A stretch of DNA of 64,000 nt from Aquilaria yunnanensis (GCA_039654915.1 CM077595.1:91429501-91493500); one strand, 5' to 3'. Numbered from the stretch's first letter, positions 34,471-48,757 are shown. Made by a program: numbers and translations. Notes: generated by a model not told the origin, from the sequence alone.

Positions 34471-35710
34471 TAATGCATATGAAAATATTTAACGCATTGA
34501 AGTCATACATATAGTTGCATATAGCAAAAATTGTTTTTAGGATTACATTTGTGCACATGCCTCCCAAGATTTATACATATCACTCACTATTTCTTTTTTT
34601 TTTTCTTATGATATCTTTCATCTTCTTTTTAGAGGCGAATGCACAAGTAATATATGGGGGTCTATCGACCCCTTTTTTATAGAAAAATACTAATAAAACA
34701 TACATAATTTAGCAGTTGGACCTCTTTAATTTTTTAATGGATTCATATAATTTTCATAATATATCTTGGTTTAAAAAATTGTGTCCTTCTTACCTCAAGA
34801 AGATTAAAAAAAATGGGTCACTCTCTTCTCTCCACCAACAATTAGAATAGTAGTAGAAACTATACTCACCTTTGAACTCTTTTACGTTTTCCTATCTAGG
34901 CTTTTAGCTTTCCTTTTGCCACTATTTTTTCTTCAAACATACGAAGAGTCAAGTATTGAATGTGCCTAAGGTTTTTAACTAATTGCCATTAGGTCCATTC
35001 ATAGGGAGGTGAGTGGCCTCATTTCATAGATCAGGTGGAGGCGAGCTCGGGTATGTGTTTTTTTTGTAGATATTTTCTACTTTTACGTATATACTTGGGA
35101 AAAATCGTGGTATTTGGTTTTTATGCATTATTCTTTTAGTTTCAGCTCTTATTTGAGGTTTCATAGCTTCTCATTGTTGTGATTCCATAGCTTCTGAAGT
35201 TGGTTGAGGTAAGTTCTTAATTTTTTTGAATTATCCGAATTATTTTTTTTTTGGAAAGAAAATGTATTTTATTATCTATGTTGTAATTAAAATTTATGTA
35301 TTATGACTGTGGATTCTACATTTTTCTGGTGATTTAGTTGGGTGTTTCCCATTTATTTTGTGTTAATTAATTTTTAATTATGGGTAATTTTAGTGATGTA
35401 ATTAAAATGTTTAGTTTGAGTGATTTATGCCGTGTGTGTGAACGAGACCGAATCCAATTTCTTGGAAGAGAGTAGAAAAATTGTAGATTTATATTTTTGG
35501 AGATGCATTTGGTTTGATTTCGCAGAGTCAAATTTGAGAAGAAAGTGAGAGCGACAGGGTAGGCAAGGATTTGTTCAACTTTAATTCTAAGTGTTAATTA
35601 TTTTTAAATTATCGGTTATTTAATTATGTTGAAGATATCAGAAATCTATTACAATTTATTCTTTTCCCTTTTAGTCAATCATATGATGGAAACTTTTATA
35701 ATTTATTATT
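34471..35710. other. Spacer without recognisable genes
   Basis: T-rich sequence, no frame over 60 codons and no paired element ends identified. The part around 35190-35400 shows weak similarity to 40230-40430, upstream of the CACTA genes. Confidence 0.3.
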
Positions 35711-35715
35711 TATAT

Positions 35716-38700
35716 TGTGACGGCCCTCGAAGCTATAAGTCTAATCAGCCAGGTAATTAGTTAATTTAATAAATGACACCTTAGATAATTTATTTGCAAG
35801 TTAAGTCTCGGTAATTTAGGGTCTAGTAGTTAAAAATGAATAAAATTGATCATTTAAGCAAGTCGGGCCAAGAAGGGCATTTTGGTCATTTCACATAATG
35901 ATCCATTTTTATGGCACGGTTGATTAGAGCATGAGAAAATATTAAATTTGAGGTATCACGATTTTTCGTGATTTCCGCTCTATCATCGTGAATTTGTGAA
36001 TTGACTAGATTGTCTTTAAGTGGTTTATATGTAACCTTGATAAACGTAGGGACAAAATGGAATATAACTGAAAGGATGGGACTGGCCGCGTATTTATATC
36101 TATGAAGGAACCAGGCGCGGTGTAATACCAATTCTGGTCCTTAACTTCTCAGCGTGTTACGAATAAACCCAAATTTCCTGGAGAGTACAAAGACAGCACC
36201 ATGTGCGTGACATGTGCAATTAAAGCCTACATAAGTTGACTTCCCATTAATTGCTCGGCCATCTTCTTCCACCTTCGTCTCCAGACCACCAAAACCTCTC
36301 TTTCTATCCAAACACCATAGCTAAACCATATCCAAGCTCCAATCCATCAAATCCAAGCACAAATAAGCAAGATTTTGAAGGAAAATCAAGATTTGTGTTA
36401 TCCTAAGCTAGGATTTGTTGCTTCTTGTCTGAGTAAGTTTGGTTTTATTATTTCCCCTATTTTTGAGCTACAGTTTAACTCTGTAAATTTTGGAAATTAA
36501 TGTTAGACTTGGTTTTTGAGAGAAATCAAAGGTGCTCAACATGTTTGAAGGTGTTTATGAGCTTATCCATGGTTAATTTTGCTCCTATGGTGTAGTTTTC
36601 ATCATCTTTGAATTTCTGGCACTATTCATGCAATTTTTATGAAATAAATCATGGCTGGGATTGTTGTTTGATATGTTTCCTAGCTTTAAGAAGTAATTTG
36701 AGATGCCAATGAGCTAAAACCCAAAAAGAACTAAGGCTGGAATTTTTGTGTAGCCGAAACCGTGAGTGTTGAGCTAAGTATGGTTTAATTCTTTTATAAC
36801 CAGCCATAATTTCGTGTTCCAAGGATTTTGGTAGCTCAATAAAGTTATTTTCTTACTTATGAACTGGTATTTGAAGGCCAGGAAGTGGGAGAAAAGGTGC
36901 TGGGCAGTGAAATACACATAGAAACCATGTTGTGCATTTAAGGTGCATTAGTTAAGAGCTTGTGGAATTAATTTTGTTCCAGCTAGGAGCTGCTGGTTTT
37001 AATGGTTTAAATTAATTCTAGATGATGTTATCTTGCTTATGATTTGGTGTTTAAAAGCTAAGAAGCAAGAGAGCATTTATTTGGAAGTGAATCGCCCATG
37101 AATGCCATGAATGTGCATTAAGGTGGAGTTTTGGTGTTGCTGTAATTGTAGTTACTTCCAAGAATAAACTGTATTATTACCGTATTTTTGGTGGCTTTTG
37201 GTGGTGATACTCTTGCTTATACACTAGTATACAATGCATAAAAATTAAGAGAGCAAGATTTAGGTTGGTTTTATGCTATTAAAAGTGTAAAGAACCGCAA
37301 GATAGGCAAACCGGAGACAGAAAATTCTGGGCAGTTGGTGGTTGTTTCATGGGCTGTTTTCAAGTGTTAAAATTGATAAATTGTGCTTAAAATGATCAAT
37401 TTAGGTGCTGGGAATAAACTACTAAAAGATAACCCAAGTTTGGGTTGAAACCGAGACAAAAAGGCTAAGTACTTGAAGCCTGCAAATTAAGTTATCTAAG
37501 GTAAGGGTTATTTAATTTGTATGCTTATGTGTTAAATAAATTTGGCTATGATACTTGTATATCAAGTGGCTGAATTATGGATAAATTTAACAAGCATATG
37601 ATTTGAGTATTGATGGCTATTTGAGAAGCTTATATGATTGGGTTTGGTAAGAAGCCAAACTATGAAGTGCATATGAAGTGTGTAAGTGCATAATTGTAAA
37701 CTTATATCTATAGGCAAAATGGACCTTGATATGGTCTAATTTACGGTGAGTATGACGGGTTAGGAACCTACGATACCTAAGGTCACAATGATGGGCTAAG
37801 ACCTGGATGGACCTAAGAGGGGGAGGTGTCCTTAACCACTCACGAAACCTGATAAAGGTAGCACTAACACATGCACTAAATAAGCAAATAGTTCACTCAT
37901 GTACATAAAATAAGGGATATTAACAAATACTAAGAAGTTTTCAAAGCAGTATTTGTATGGACAAGTTGGACTTGTCAATTGAAGGACAATTGAGTAAAGG
38001 AATTGTGGGAACTAGCTACTCCCATAATTATTGGCCAATAATACGAGTTCCTAGCACTATGACTTGAGCTCAAGTGCACTATGCATATATCGACATCCTT
38101 ATGGATAATATGCACAGTCCTATATTGTTGATTTTCTTGCAGGTTATAACCCTTACTGAGAACTTTTGGTTCTCACATCCCTTACATATTTTGTGTGCAG
38201 ATACTGGTGGACCTGGGGCTAATAACCAATAAAGAAACTGGTTGTTAGTATTTTGATACCCGGTGTGCAGAAGTTAATTAATATTGTACATTATTATTAA
38301 GTTTCTTTCTTGCAGGTTCCTAATTACTGGAATACTAACTTACTGACCTTTGTTGTACAGAGGCAAGAAACAGGGAATACCTGAACACTGTAGTGACCCC
38401 TTTTTGGCAGTGTAACTCAGGTGGGATTGGATCCCAAGATTCTCAGTGTACAGCATATGTATAACACTTTTGCGTATGATGTATATATATGTGTGTGGAA
38501 GTTATGCCTCTAGTAAATGCTATGAAACTAGTGGTTGTGTTCCCTAGTAGCTTGTATGGATTCACGATGCATAATATTATGTTTTATATAAATGCATGTT
38601 TGAAGTGCTGGCCAGCTGCATCGATTAAATCTTATTTTTATGGTCATTAACCTACAGCCATAGTAAGGCATAGTATAAAACAGTATTGCATTAAGGATTT

Positions 38701-38814
38701 AATCAATTAACAGGCCCACTAAGAACAAATTTACATAGGCCTAACACCGAATAAGTGTAAGGTTCCTGGGGTCCTATATGACTTAAATAGGATTAAGGTT
38801 CAAGGCCCGTGACA
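35716..38814 (+). mobile_element. Solo LTR of a long-LTR Gypsy family with TSD TATAT
   Basis: TGTGACGGCCC opens the 3,099-bp segment and GGCCCGTGACA closes it, so the ends are inverted (TGTGACGG... and ...CCCGTGACA). TATAT flanks both sides (35711-35715 and 38815-38819). No gag-pol is present. Motifs near the 3' part (ACCCTTACTGAGAAC, then TTCTCAC, then GCAGATACT) parallel those in the chromovirus LTRs at 4.6 and 11.1 kb, suggesting a related lineage. The flanking duplication is AT-only, but the combined termini make the call firm. Confidence 0.75.
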
Positions 38815-38819
38815 TATAT

Positions 38820-39770
38820 GGTTGTAAAATTATAGAAAAACTTAAACTTCACTTAAATAAAAATATTGTGAACGTATATAATTAGCCTTTCCCCACACAA
38901 AATCAAAGAAGCTCTTTATTAGAGTGTGAGTTTGTTTGGAAATATTTCCTCTCCCTCCAAAAACTTTTGAAACATTTGTTTTCATACAAAGATTAAGAAT
39001 TAGAAAAGTATTTTTATATTATTTTCACTTTTACCCATAATTTTTTACATGTAAACGAAGAAATTCAGAGAAAGTTAATATTAAAATGATAGTTTGAATG
39101 ATGATATGATAAAACAATTTACTAAATCTGAAAGTATTTCAAAGATTTGTTATTCGAAAAAAAAAATTATGGAGTAAGAAATACATAAATTTTGGGTTAA
39201 TAAGGGGTTTTAAAGTTTTAACCAAGACTTATTTTGTATTGTGGACCAAAACTATAATACATGAAGTATTTGTACGATTCCAAAAGACACATTTGTTCAA
39301 ATAATTTTTCATACAAATTATATTTATAGAAAAAACTGTGTTAAAAAATCTTATGACATTAAAATTAAGTTATGATTAATTCAAATATTCTTAAAAAATG
39401 AAATGTTTCCAAGTTGTTAGTAACCAATTTGGTAAATAAAATACACATGACATAAGACTAAGGCGGTTCATTCAGATTAATATTCCAACCCAAATTCATC
39501 CCTTGACTATAACGCGCTAAAATTTTTATTTCTTAAAATACAAAAACTTGAAGTTTTTGTCTTTTTGTATATATTGGAAGACAATAATAAAAATACCAAT
39601 TTGGCTGATCTCAAAGTTCGAAGACCAAAAGATATAATCATAATTAGAAGACATTATTACGCAATTAGGATCCAATTTAATTACCAACGCTGATTGTTTA
39701 TTTCATTTATTTTTTACAATATTCTTTAGATCGTAATTAGTTGACTTAATTTTAGTTTGAGTGATTTAGT
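38820..39770. other. AT-rich spacer
   Basis: No gene, element end or RNA is recognised in this stretch. Confidence 0.35.
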
Positions 39771-39779
39771 GTTGGGGTT

Positions 39780-40065
39780 TAGTAACAATAATAAAATAAT
39801 AATAATAATACTAATATTTATTATTATTTTTTGTACCCAATAATATAAACATAATAACAGTAATAATAATAATTAATAATAGTAGATAGTAGTAGAAGTA
39901 AGTTAGTAAATAATAATAATGAAATTTTGTTAGTGATAGTTGAAATACTATTCATAATAATATTACGTCCAAATAATAGAAATAATAATAATTATAATAA
40001 TATTAATAATAATAATACTAATAATTATAATAATAATAACAATAATGAAACTAATAATAATCTTT
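39780..40065. repeat. AAT/ATT microsatellite-like tract
   Basis: Interrupted runs of AAT, TAA and ATT triplets dominate this stretch. A plus-strand 115-codon frame (39927-40274) is mostly Asn encoded by AAT and is a by-product of the repeat, not a gene. A short palindromic run of the same triplet follows at 40563-40594. Confidence 0.75.
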
Positions 40066-41189
40066 CTAATGTATTTTGTTTAAAATACGCGTGTAGATTA
40101 ATGTTTCTTTGTTTCATTTTCAGAAATTTCTTATATTACCAGGATATTAAGTTTTTCTCCCCCCTTTTTTCAGTTCCTCCCTGCATCTGTGAGCCTGAAG
40201 ACGTACCCATTGTTTTTCCTCTCCGTTCGAAGTCGTTCGAGGTAAGTTTATATTTTTTTTTCCTTTCGAATTGAAAACGGGATTTCTGAAGGGAAATTGT
40301 TTTTAATTATTAATATTGATCATAAAACTTATGTGTTGTCACTGTGGTTTGAACATAGTTGTTGGTATTTGAATATGCAATTTATGTTAATTATTTGTTA
40401 TCTGTGGATATTTTTTCTGATGGATTAGAGTGAATATGTAATTTCTTTGTGCGTTGTATAGATTATTTTATGGAATGATTATTAGTATAAGTTGATGGTA
40501 ATAGGTATAGTTATGGTTTAGCTGGAGTGATTTAGTGTAAATGGTTATATTATGTCATGGTCTAATAATAATAATAATTATTATTATTATAATAAAACCA
40601 TGTTACAAGAGGATGACAATAATAATGCAGAAAAATAAAAAAATTAATTTGGAGACCAATAGAGAAAATGTAAAAACTTGATGTATTAAGAGTTTAACAG
40701 TTGACTTTGGAAAAGTTAAGAAAAGAAAGTCTTATTTCACTAAAAAAAATAAATAAACCATGGTGACCAATATTTTAGTTTAGAAAATAAAACATTAAAA
40801 AAAATAACCAAGGAATTAAACAAAAACACTATAATTTATTAAACTTAGGGTCTAATATTAGAAACGAAAATAATATAGGGACTGGAAATGTGTTTCACAA
40901 AAAAGAAAAGTGAAAGTAGGAGAATAACGAAATCAACAATCGAAAAGATATTTTCATTCGAAAATGTCACTAACCTTTCAAAAGAAGCAACCAAACCCAA
41001 AAATAAAAAAGAATAAAAGGAAAGGACATGCAACAGAGCGGGTCGCAACCCAGCCCTACACCGAAGTACAAAATCATTTCTAAGATCTTGGTTTGATACT
41101 CGTTTTCATTAATAAATGACGACCACTGAAGAGGAGGATCCACCGTCCTTCGACAAAATCCAGCTAGCTTGATTGTACCAAACATGACT

Positions 41190-41530
41190 TGAACGCAAAC
41201 CTAATCCTAACCCTAACCTTTACCATAGACCATAAATCTAAACTTAAACCCAAGACCCTAATCCTAAACTTTAAAACCCTAAAGACAAAATCTAACCTAA
41301 ACTATAAGTCTATAATCCAAAAAGTATAAACCCTATATCTAAACCTAAACTCTAATAGACATAAACTTAGACCCTAATCTTAACACTAATTTTAAGTTTA
41401 CCATAAACCCTAAATAAAAAATCTGAACCCTAATCCCCATAAACCCAAGACTCTAACCTTAACTATAAACTCTTAATCCAAATCATAAACCCTCAAACTC
41501 TAACCTTAAAACCCTAAACCATAAAGTATT
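41190..41530. repeat. Degenerate telomere-like (CCCTAAA) tract
   Basis: About 340 bp in which CCCTAA, ACCCTAA and AACCCTAAA words recur at short irregular intervals (for example CCTAATCCTAACCCTAACCT near its start, AAAACCCTAAACC near its end). The words are spaced by diverged versions. It resembles a decayed interstitial array of the plant telomere repeat or a telomere-like minisatellite. It lies just upstream of the CACTA coding region. Confidence 0.6.
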
Positions 41531-41869
41531 AACGCAAAGTTTCAACCCTCATCTTAAACATTAACTTTCTTTATTCATTACCTTTTTTACTTAGTAAAGC
41601 CTATATGTAATAAAATATAATGAAGAAAATTTGTAATTTAAATACTAAGAACAATAAGAATAATAAGAACAATAAGAACAATAATTACCGTACGTTAATC
41701 ATAAGAACAATAAGATTGAGAATAAACTTTGTTTATCTAACAATTTTTTAAGTTACTTACGTAAACATTAATGAACGTTTTTTATTTTTATTAACTCAAT
41801 ATTAAACTTCACTACGTATATCATTTAATAGATTGAGGTGTTTATGATTACGAACAGATTTTGTTTGTA

Positions 41870-44800
41870 ATGGAATCCGCCCGTAATTAGATGTACAGTA
41901 ACCGTTTCTTGCCTGGCCAAACAGGTTATACACAACAGTGGGAGTCCGGGGTCGAAGAATTTATATCATTTGTTGTCTCTCACCCTGAAACTATGAGCGG
42001 GTTATGCATTCACTGTCCTTGCCGGAAATGTAATAATTTGCGGTTTAAACAGTCTGATGAGGTCAGAGTTCATCTGTACAAATGGGGGTTTAAGCCTTTT
42101 TACTTGAATTGGACCGCTCATGGTGAGCCATTTAATGAAGCATCAGATACTGATCCGGGTGTGGGTGGGTTTGATCAGTTTAACCAAGGGTGTTTGACGA
42201 ATCCATATGAAAGGATGGTATTAGATGTCGTTGCCCCTAGTTACTCACAAATTCCGGAAGACAATGTTGCAAAGCAGAATGAAAGTGCAAAAAAAATTTT
42301 TAATCTTTTAAATTCAGCATCAACTCCTTTATGGGATGGGTGCGAAAATCATTCTGAGTTATCTGCTATTGTCCGTCTTCTCAACCTTAAGTCTGAGTAT
42401 CACATGTCACGAGCATGTTTTAATGGCATTGCTCAACTGATGAAGGAGACTCAACCAACAGATAGTAAGATGCCATCAAATTGGTATGAAACTAAGAAAT
42501 TAGTTTCACAGTTGGGTCTGTCTCACGAGAAGATTGACGTCTGTGTGAATGATTGTATGTTGTTCTGGAAAGATGACAGTAGTGTGCGTATTTGTAAGTA
42601 CTGTGCAGCTGAAAGATATAAGCCAAAAAAAGGAGGTCGTGGTAAAGATCGACCGAGAAAAACTATGCATTATTTACCACTAAGCCCTCGTCTGCAACGC
42701 TTATTTGCGTCATTGTCAACAGCTGAGCAGATGAGGTGGCATGAGGAGCAAACACAGGTCCCAAGTGTTATAAAACATCCATCAGATGGTGAAGCTTGGA
42801 AACATTTTGATCAGACCTACCCATGGTTTGCTTCGAAAGCACGAAATGTCAGATTGGGGTTGTGTGCCGATGGATTTAAACCTTTTGGACCATCTGGGAA
42901 ACAATACTCTTATTGGCCTGTGATCGTTACTCCGTATAATTTGCCCCCTTGGATGTGCATGAAAAAACCCTATATGTTCATTTTGTTACTGATTCCAAGT
43001 CCATGTAGCCCAAATCATAAGATTGATATTTATCTACAACCTCTAATAGAGGAGCTACGGCATCTGTGGTTTGATGGCGTTGAAACATGGGATGTGTCAT
43101 TGATACAAAATTTTATTCTGCGAGCAGCATTAATGTGGACCATAAATGACTTTCCGGCTTATGGCATGCTATCAGGGTGGATGACACATGGGCGATTGTC
43201 TTGCCATATTTGTATGGGCGAAAGTAAGGCATTCCAACTTAAGTATGGCGGGAAAATTTCATTTTTCGGCTGTCATCGGCAATTCCTTGGCCGGAACCAC
43301 CCATATAGAAGAAATTGTGCTTGTTTTAAGAAAGGGAAATTAGAGAAGTCATTGTCTCCTCAACGCTTATCAGGTGAAGATATATTTGAAAGAATCTCAT
43401 GGATTCCATCAGTTGGTAACGATGGGCCACAACATTGCCCGTGAGATTATGGGAAATCACATAATTGGACGAAGCGAAGCATTTTCTGGGAATTACCATA
43501 TTGGGCCACGAACTTAATACGACATAATCTAGATGTTATGCATATTAAGAAGAACGTGTTTGAGAATATATGGAATACTATGATGGATGTTAAGAACAAA
43601 ACGAAAGATAATGTGAAAGCACGGAAGGACCTGGAAATTTATTGTAATTGGCCAGAGTTAAACATGGTTCCATTAGATGATGGTCGTTCGTTCAAACCAA
43701 AGGCGAGGTTTACATTTGATGTTAACCAAAGGCAAGATGTGATCGCTTGGGTAAAATCTTTACGACTCCCTGATGGATATGCCTCGAATCTTGGGAGATG
43801 TGTTGATACAGCTGGTTGCAATATGTATGGCATGAAGAGTCATGATTTCCATGTTATGATGCAAAGGCTTCTCCCCATTGCCCTCGAAGCGCTACCCGAG
43901 AATATTTGGAAGCCATTAACGGAGTTAAGCCTATTCTTTATAGACTTGTACTCTCCAGAGCTGCATGAAAATCACTTGCTTGCGTTGGAGGCCAATATTC
44001 CAATTATAATTTGTAAGTTTGAGAGAATTTTTGCTCCAGGGTTTTTTGGTGTCATGGAGCATCTCCCAGTTCATTTTCCATTTGAAGGAAGGGTTGGAGG
44101 ACCTGTTCAGTACCGATGGATGTATAAATTTGAGCGGTGCATGCATGACCTAAAAATGAAGGTTTCTAATACTGCTCATGTTGAGGGATCGATATGTGAA
44201 GTATACCTTATAGAGGAGACTTCCATATTTTGCTCTCATTACTTTGAATCCCATGTTCCCTCCATGATGAACTGAATACCGAGAAATGATGATGGTGGTC
44301 CTGTCCCATGTAATGGTGACTTGTGGTCCATATTCACCTTTTCAGGACGTCCATATGATGCATGCCGATATAGATTCCTCATGGACGATGAACTCAGACT
44401 TGCAACCACATACGTTCTTCTAAACTGTGCTGAGATCAGGCCATATCTAGAGTAAGTCATCGTTCATGAAAAGGCATTCCAACTTTGATTATGTTGAAAT
44501 TCAGGGCTACTCATCTGACAAAACTAACATATTTTCATAATTTCTGTGTTTGGCCACAGTATGTTTGTGGACATGGTCAGGGAAACTGCACCCGAAATAA
44601 CAATGTCTGAGATGGACATACACATTGAAAACAATTTCTCAACCTGGCTCCGACACTATGTACGTGTGCTTTTAGTCAGTATGTATTGCAATATGTTAAG
44701 TTATAAAAGAATCCATATATATTGTCCTAAATTGAAAATGTTTTACATAGGTTGATGACCCAGGTAACAATATTGTCGATAACGTCTTGTGGGATGTTGC

Positions 44801-45483
44801 ATGTGGGCCCTCACGTCGGGTTCAGACGTGGCAGGTTTATTTCACAAATGAGTACAAGTTTCACATAAGTGAATGGGGGAAGGACAAATCAACATTTAAT
44901 AGTGGAGTCTGCATACGCAGCACGGGTGCAAGCGAACTTGAATGTGATGTTTATGGTATCTTAGAAGAAGTCATTCAACTTGAATATCCGGGCTTTCCAC
45001 ATAAGAATGTTGTCTTGTTTAGGTGCAACTGGTTTGACCTAACACCTGGACTTGGAACTCGAATGCATAAACAGTTTGGGTTAGTTGAGATCCGGAATAG
45101 CTGCAGATATTAGAAGTTTGATCCTTTCATTCTAGCGTCACAGGCTGACCAAGTTTACTACACACAATATCCGAGTAAGTCACATAAAAGAAACAAGTGG
45201 TCAGCTGTTATGAAGATAAAACCTCGATGGATAATCCAGTATGCAATTCTGGACAAGGATGACGTGTATCAAGATAGTGGATCCGTGAATTGTCAAAGAA
45301 TTGAAAATGACCCAGTTGAGGAGTTAGCTGACCCGGGTGTCGGTGATGATATTGAAAAAGATGTACTTGAGGGAGGGATCTAATGGCGAGATAGAGGATG
45401 AGGAGGAGTTTATATATGATGATAGTGACACTGAAGAAAATGAGGAGTTTGATGAGAATGGAAGCACTGGGTCGAATAAATGA
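41870..45483 (+). pseudogene. CACTA transposase, TNPD/TNP2-like
   Basis: The main frame 41891-43444 starts with the transposase-associated domain (residues about 1-85; Cys-rich CIHCPCRKCNN, then VRVHLYKWGF). A zinc-binding-like stretch follows (CVNDC...CKYCAAERYKPKK, about 215-245), then the TNP2-like catalytic region (LCADGFKPFG, YSYWPVIVTPYNLPPWMCMK, LSCHICMGES). The same frame continues through a TGA at 43442 into 43538-44275 (MHIKKNVFENIWNT, DUF4218-like) and through a TGA at 44273. Introns near 44452-44559 and 44658-44750 lead to 44751-45483 (DUF4216-like, VVLFRCNWFDLTPG, DPFILASQADQVYY, acidic tail) with a TAG at 45111. A TAG at 41888 separates the ATG at 41870 from the frame. TNPD cuts and joins the transposon ends; this copy is dead. 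Confidence 0.85.
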
Positions 45484-48400
45484 TTAGATAACATGTACTA
45501 GATATAATGAAACAATTCCTGTCATTTTCTAATGTGTAGAAAATATTTGGTAAATTTATGTACCCCTAATACTCCACAATATATGTCAGTCAATATATGT
45601 TATGTTTAATTTACCTACTTAGCTAATAATAAATGCAGATGCCTCGTAAAAGGGATAACACCTATAAACGCCGACCTGGGAAAAGACCATTTGCGCAGTT
45701 TAAGGAGGTAATGGAGCCAATACTTAATGAACGACATAGGATGGGTTCTTCATCCCGTGCACAAGAGGATGTCGGTGTAGAGACACAGGTCACAATAGTG
45801 CCAGCGACGCACGTCCACTCACATGAACACCGATCTGACGGCGATGGAGGCACGCAATCTGGACATGGATCTGGTGCACGCCACATTAGGCACCCCATAG
45901 TGACGACTCATCCCTCAGATGATGATCTACATATTGATGACAACCCATCATCGATGTCATAGACAGCAGCCCGATCGCGGATAAGGATATCCCCACATGG
46001 TAACACGTAAGTGATAAATAGCAGACACACGTATTAATAATAGTAAGAGTAATTATTTTACATGGAATCATCAACAAGTCAGTAATTAACAATTTGAACG
46101 TCGCAGATTCATTCCAGCTGCAGCGACACGGTTAGTGACACCATGTTTCACCACACATTTCAAACCCTATTCTGATTGGTCTTCCGTCTCTCCATCAGAC
46201 TTGCAGCAATGGTGGCGTATTTTTTAGGTATAACAATAATATTACTATGATAATGATGTAATAATGTTATAAGATTAAGAATTGGTTTTTTCCATGCTAA
46301 TAGTTTAAACATATTAACCTGTACAGAGGAGCTGTGAGTGGGATCCGATACACCATAATAAGGTGTATCGGGTGTGGAATATCTTGGGAGCACAGCATTA
46401 CAGAAGCATGATGTCAAAAATTCGACGTGTGAAAGATCCTGTTAAACGTTGAGCGAAGGCAAACTTTATGTCAGATGCTGCATATGCGGAAATAGAGGCA
46501 TATTGGGTGAGTCTGGAGTTCATTCAGAAGTCCGCTAGGTTCAAGGCAATGCGACCAATAGTGACTGACGAGAATTCACAGTCTGGCTCTTGCAGTGCAA
46601 CATATGCAGGGGGATCTATCTCGATGTCTACACATCGAGAGCAAATGGTATGTATGTTACACCCGGAAAGTGATGAATGATTAATTACCGGGTTAAGTGG
46701 ATTAGTGGCATAAATAGTTTCCTAATTTGGAAACTTAGCGAAATTATTTGTAGAGACTTTGAATTATTTATGAAATGGGCATTAATGAGTGTTGGACACT
46801 CTGAGAATTATGCTTGGCTAAGGCCAAGAGTTTGGGTGATAAAAATGGCAAGTTTGGAAGTTGAGGGACTCAATTGCAAAGTTGGAGAAAGATGGAGGAC
46901 CAAGTGAGTAATTTGGCCATTTTTCATGAAAAATATATGCATGACCGGCCACCCCATGTTACCAATTTAAAATTGGCCTACTACACATTCCACTCATAAT
47001 TATTTAATCCCTCCACTACATCCTCCACTCACCAATTAAATATTACCCTACTTCCTTTTGTCCCCCACTTTCCCAATTTGACTATTCTATTACCCATGCC
47101 TTGTCTCCCACTACAAATCCCACTCACCATATTTTAATCACCCACTTACATTGTCTCCCACTTACATTAAAATATTGGCCCATCATTTTTGACTTATTCT
47201 CCCACCTTTTTCATTCAAAATTCATCCATACCTCCAAATTATGCATTTGATATGCATTTTGGGTGCATTTCACTTCATTTAGCACCATGACCACCCACCT
47301 TCTTTGAATATACGTTTAATGCACATTTAGAACGCATTTGAGTTTCATTTCTCTTTCATTTGCAAGTGCATAACCAGCCATCACTCCCACTTTCATTTCA
47401 TTTTTCATTTCCATTCTCTCTCTAGCACCAAAAGCTCTCCCTTCTCTCTAAGTTCCAGCCATGGTGTTCTTCAAACTCCATCTCCTTCTTTCTTCATCTA
47501 AGATTCGGCCATAGCTAGAAATGCATGTTCTTGCACATGCAAACACATTTTCTTGAAGCTTTCAAGCTCCTAAACCCATCTAGACCAAGAACAAAGTGAG
47601 AAATCAAAGAAAACCCATGAAGAAATGCTTGTGAAGTTTCGGCCATATGGATAAAATGGTGTTCTTGAGCTCACCTCAAGAGCTCCTTACATGCATGGCA
47701 TTTCTAAGCCATGAAGAGCAAGAAGATGAAGACGAACTCCAAGAAAGTGAAGCTCAAGTTTCGACCATTTAAAGGTTGTAAGTGAACCAAGTTTTTCTTG
47801 GTAGTTTCATGTATTTTGAGCTAGATGCTACTCTCTAATGACTTGGCCATGTTGGATTTTTGCAAGGAAATCAAGTGGATATTTCGGCCATGGAAGGATA
47901 TTGTTGTTCTTGAGCTCAACTCAAGAGCTCTTTATATGCATGGCACTTTTAAGCCATGGAAAGCAAGGATGGAGGTTTCGGCCATGAGTATACATGGCAT
48001 TTGGAGGCATGAAACCAAGTGTTCTTGGTGCCTCGAGGCTTGTGTGGCCATTCCAAGGAAGGAAACAAGCAAAAGATGAAAGAAAAGCAAGAAAAAGAAA
48101 TGATGGGGCTATTTGGGCCAAAAGTTAAATTTGAAGACCCAAATTGAAAACCAAGTGTTCTTGGTCCATAAATTATGAAATGGGCTATTTTGGGCCATAA
48201 TGGCATTATTGGCAAATGGGCTAAATCCTGAAAAGGTTAATATAGGCCCAAGTTCTGAAAAGGTTAAATTGGGCTAAAAAACCTGAAAAGGTAAAATTGG
48301 GCCTAAATGATAAGTTGGGCCAGAATTCCAGAAAAGGCCAATGTAGGCCTGAGTTCACAGAAAATTGGGCCTCAGTTCACAAAAAGGCTAAGTGGGCCTT

Positions 48401-48669
48401 TACCTCCTTAAGTGAGGTCCATTAAGGAAATGGCAAAGTTCCAACAACAAACAAAGCAAAGCAAAGGCAATGAGCAAAAGGTTACACCAATGGTGGTAAG
48501 GATCCTTTACTCACTTATTGCATGGTGTACTTCCATGATATTGTTTGTGAGTATAAATGCCCCTATGTGATGGTCATAGAACCAAGTGACCATAGGTGTG
48601 CAGCGGGTTAGTTGTTCTTTGTGTGAGGGCTCATGTTACTTTCTTAGTTTAATAATTGGGCACGTAAGT

Positions 48670-48757
48670 GCATAATTGATGAGGTATCGTTGCTTCGGCA
48701 ACTTTGGGCACGTAAGTGCATATTGGACGAGGATTGTTGCTTCGGCAACTATGGATA
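48670..48757 (+). repeat. Two-copy tandem repeat
   Basis: GGGCACGTAAGTGCATA and TTGCTTCGGCAACT each occur twice, giving two units of about 45-50 bp in tandem inside the solo LTR. Confidence 0.7.

Noticed and set aside
39927..40274. 115-codon Asn-rich plus-strand frame
   Set aside because: Most of it is translation of an AAT microsatellite.
35190..40430. Weak similarity between 35190-35400 and 40230-40430
   Set aside because: Limited to scattered T-rich words and a GAGGTAAGTT-like stretch; could not be separated from composition by eye.
40827..41869. CACTATAA at 40827, preceded by AAA, as the CACTA 5' terminus
   Set aside because: The motif agrees only over the first five bases with the 3' terminus, and the following kilobase lacks GTTGGTA/TACCAAC repeats.
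41811..41870. CACTACGTATATC at about 41810 as the CACTA 5' terminus
   Set aside because: It is too close to the gene start, has no subterminal repeats, and its flank (CTT) does not match AAA at the other end.
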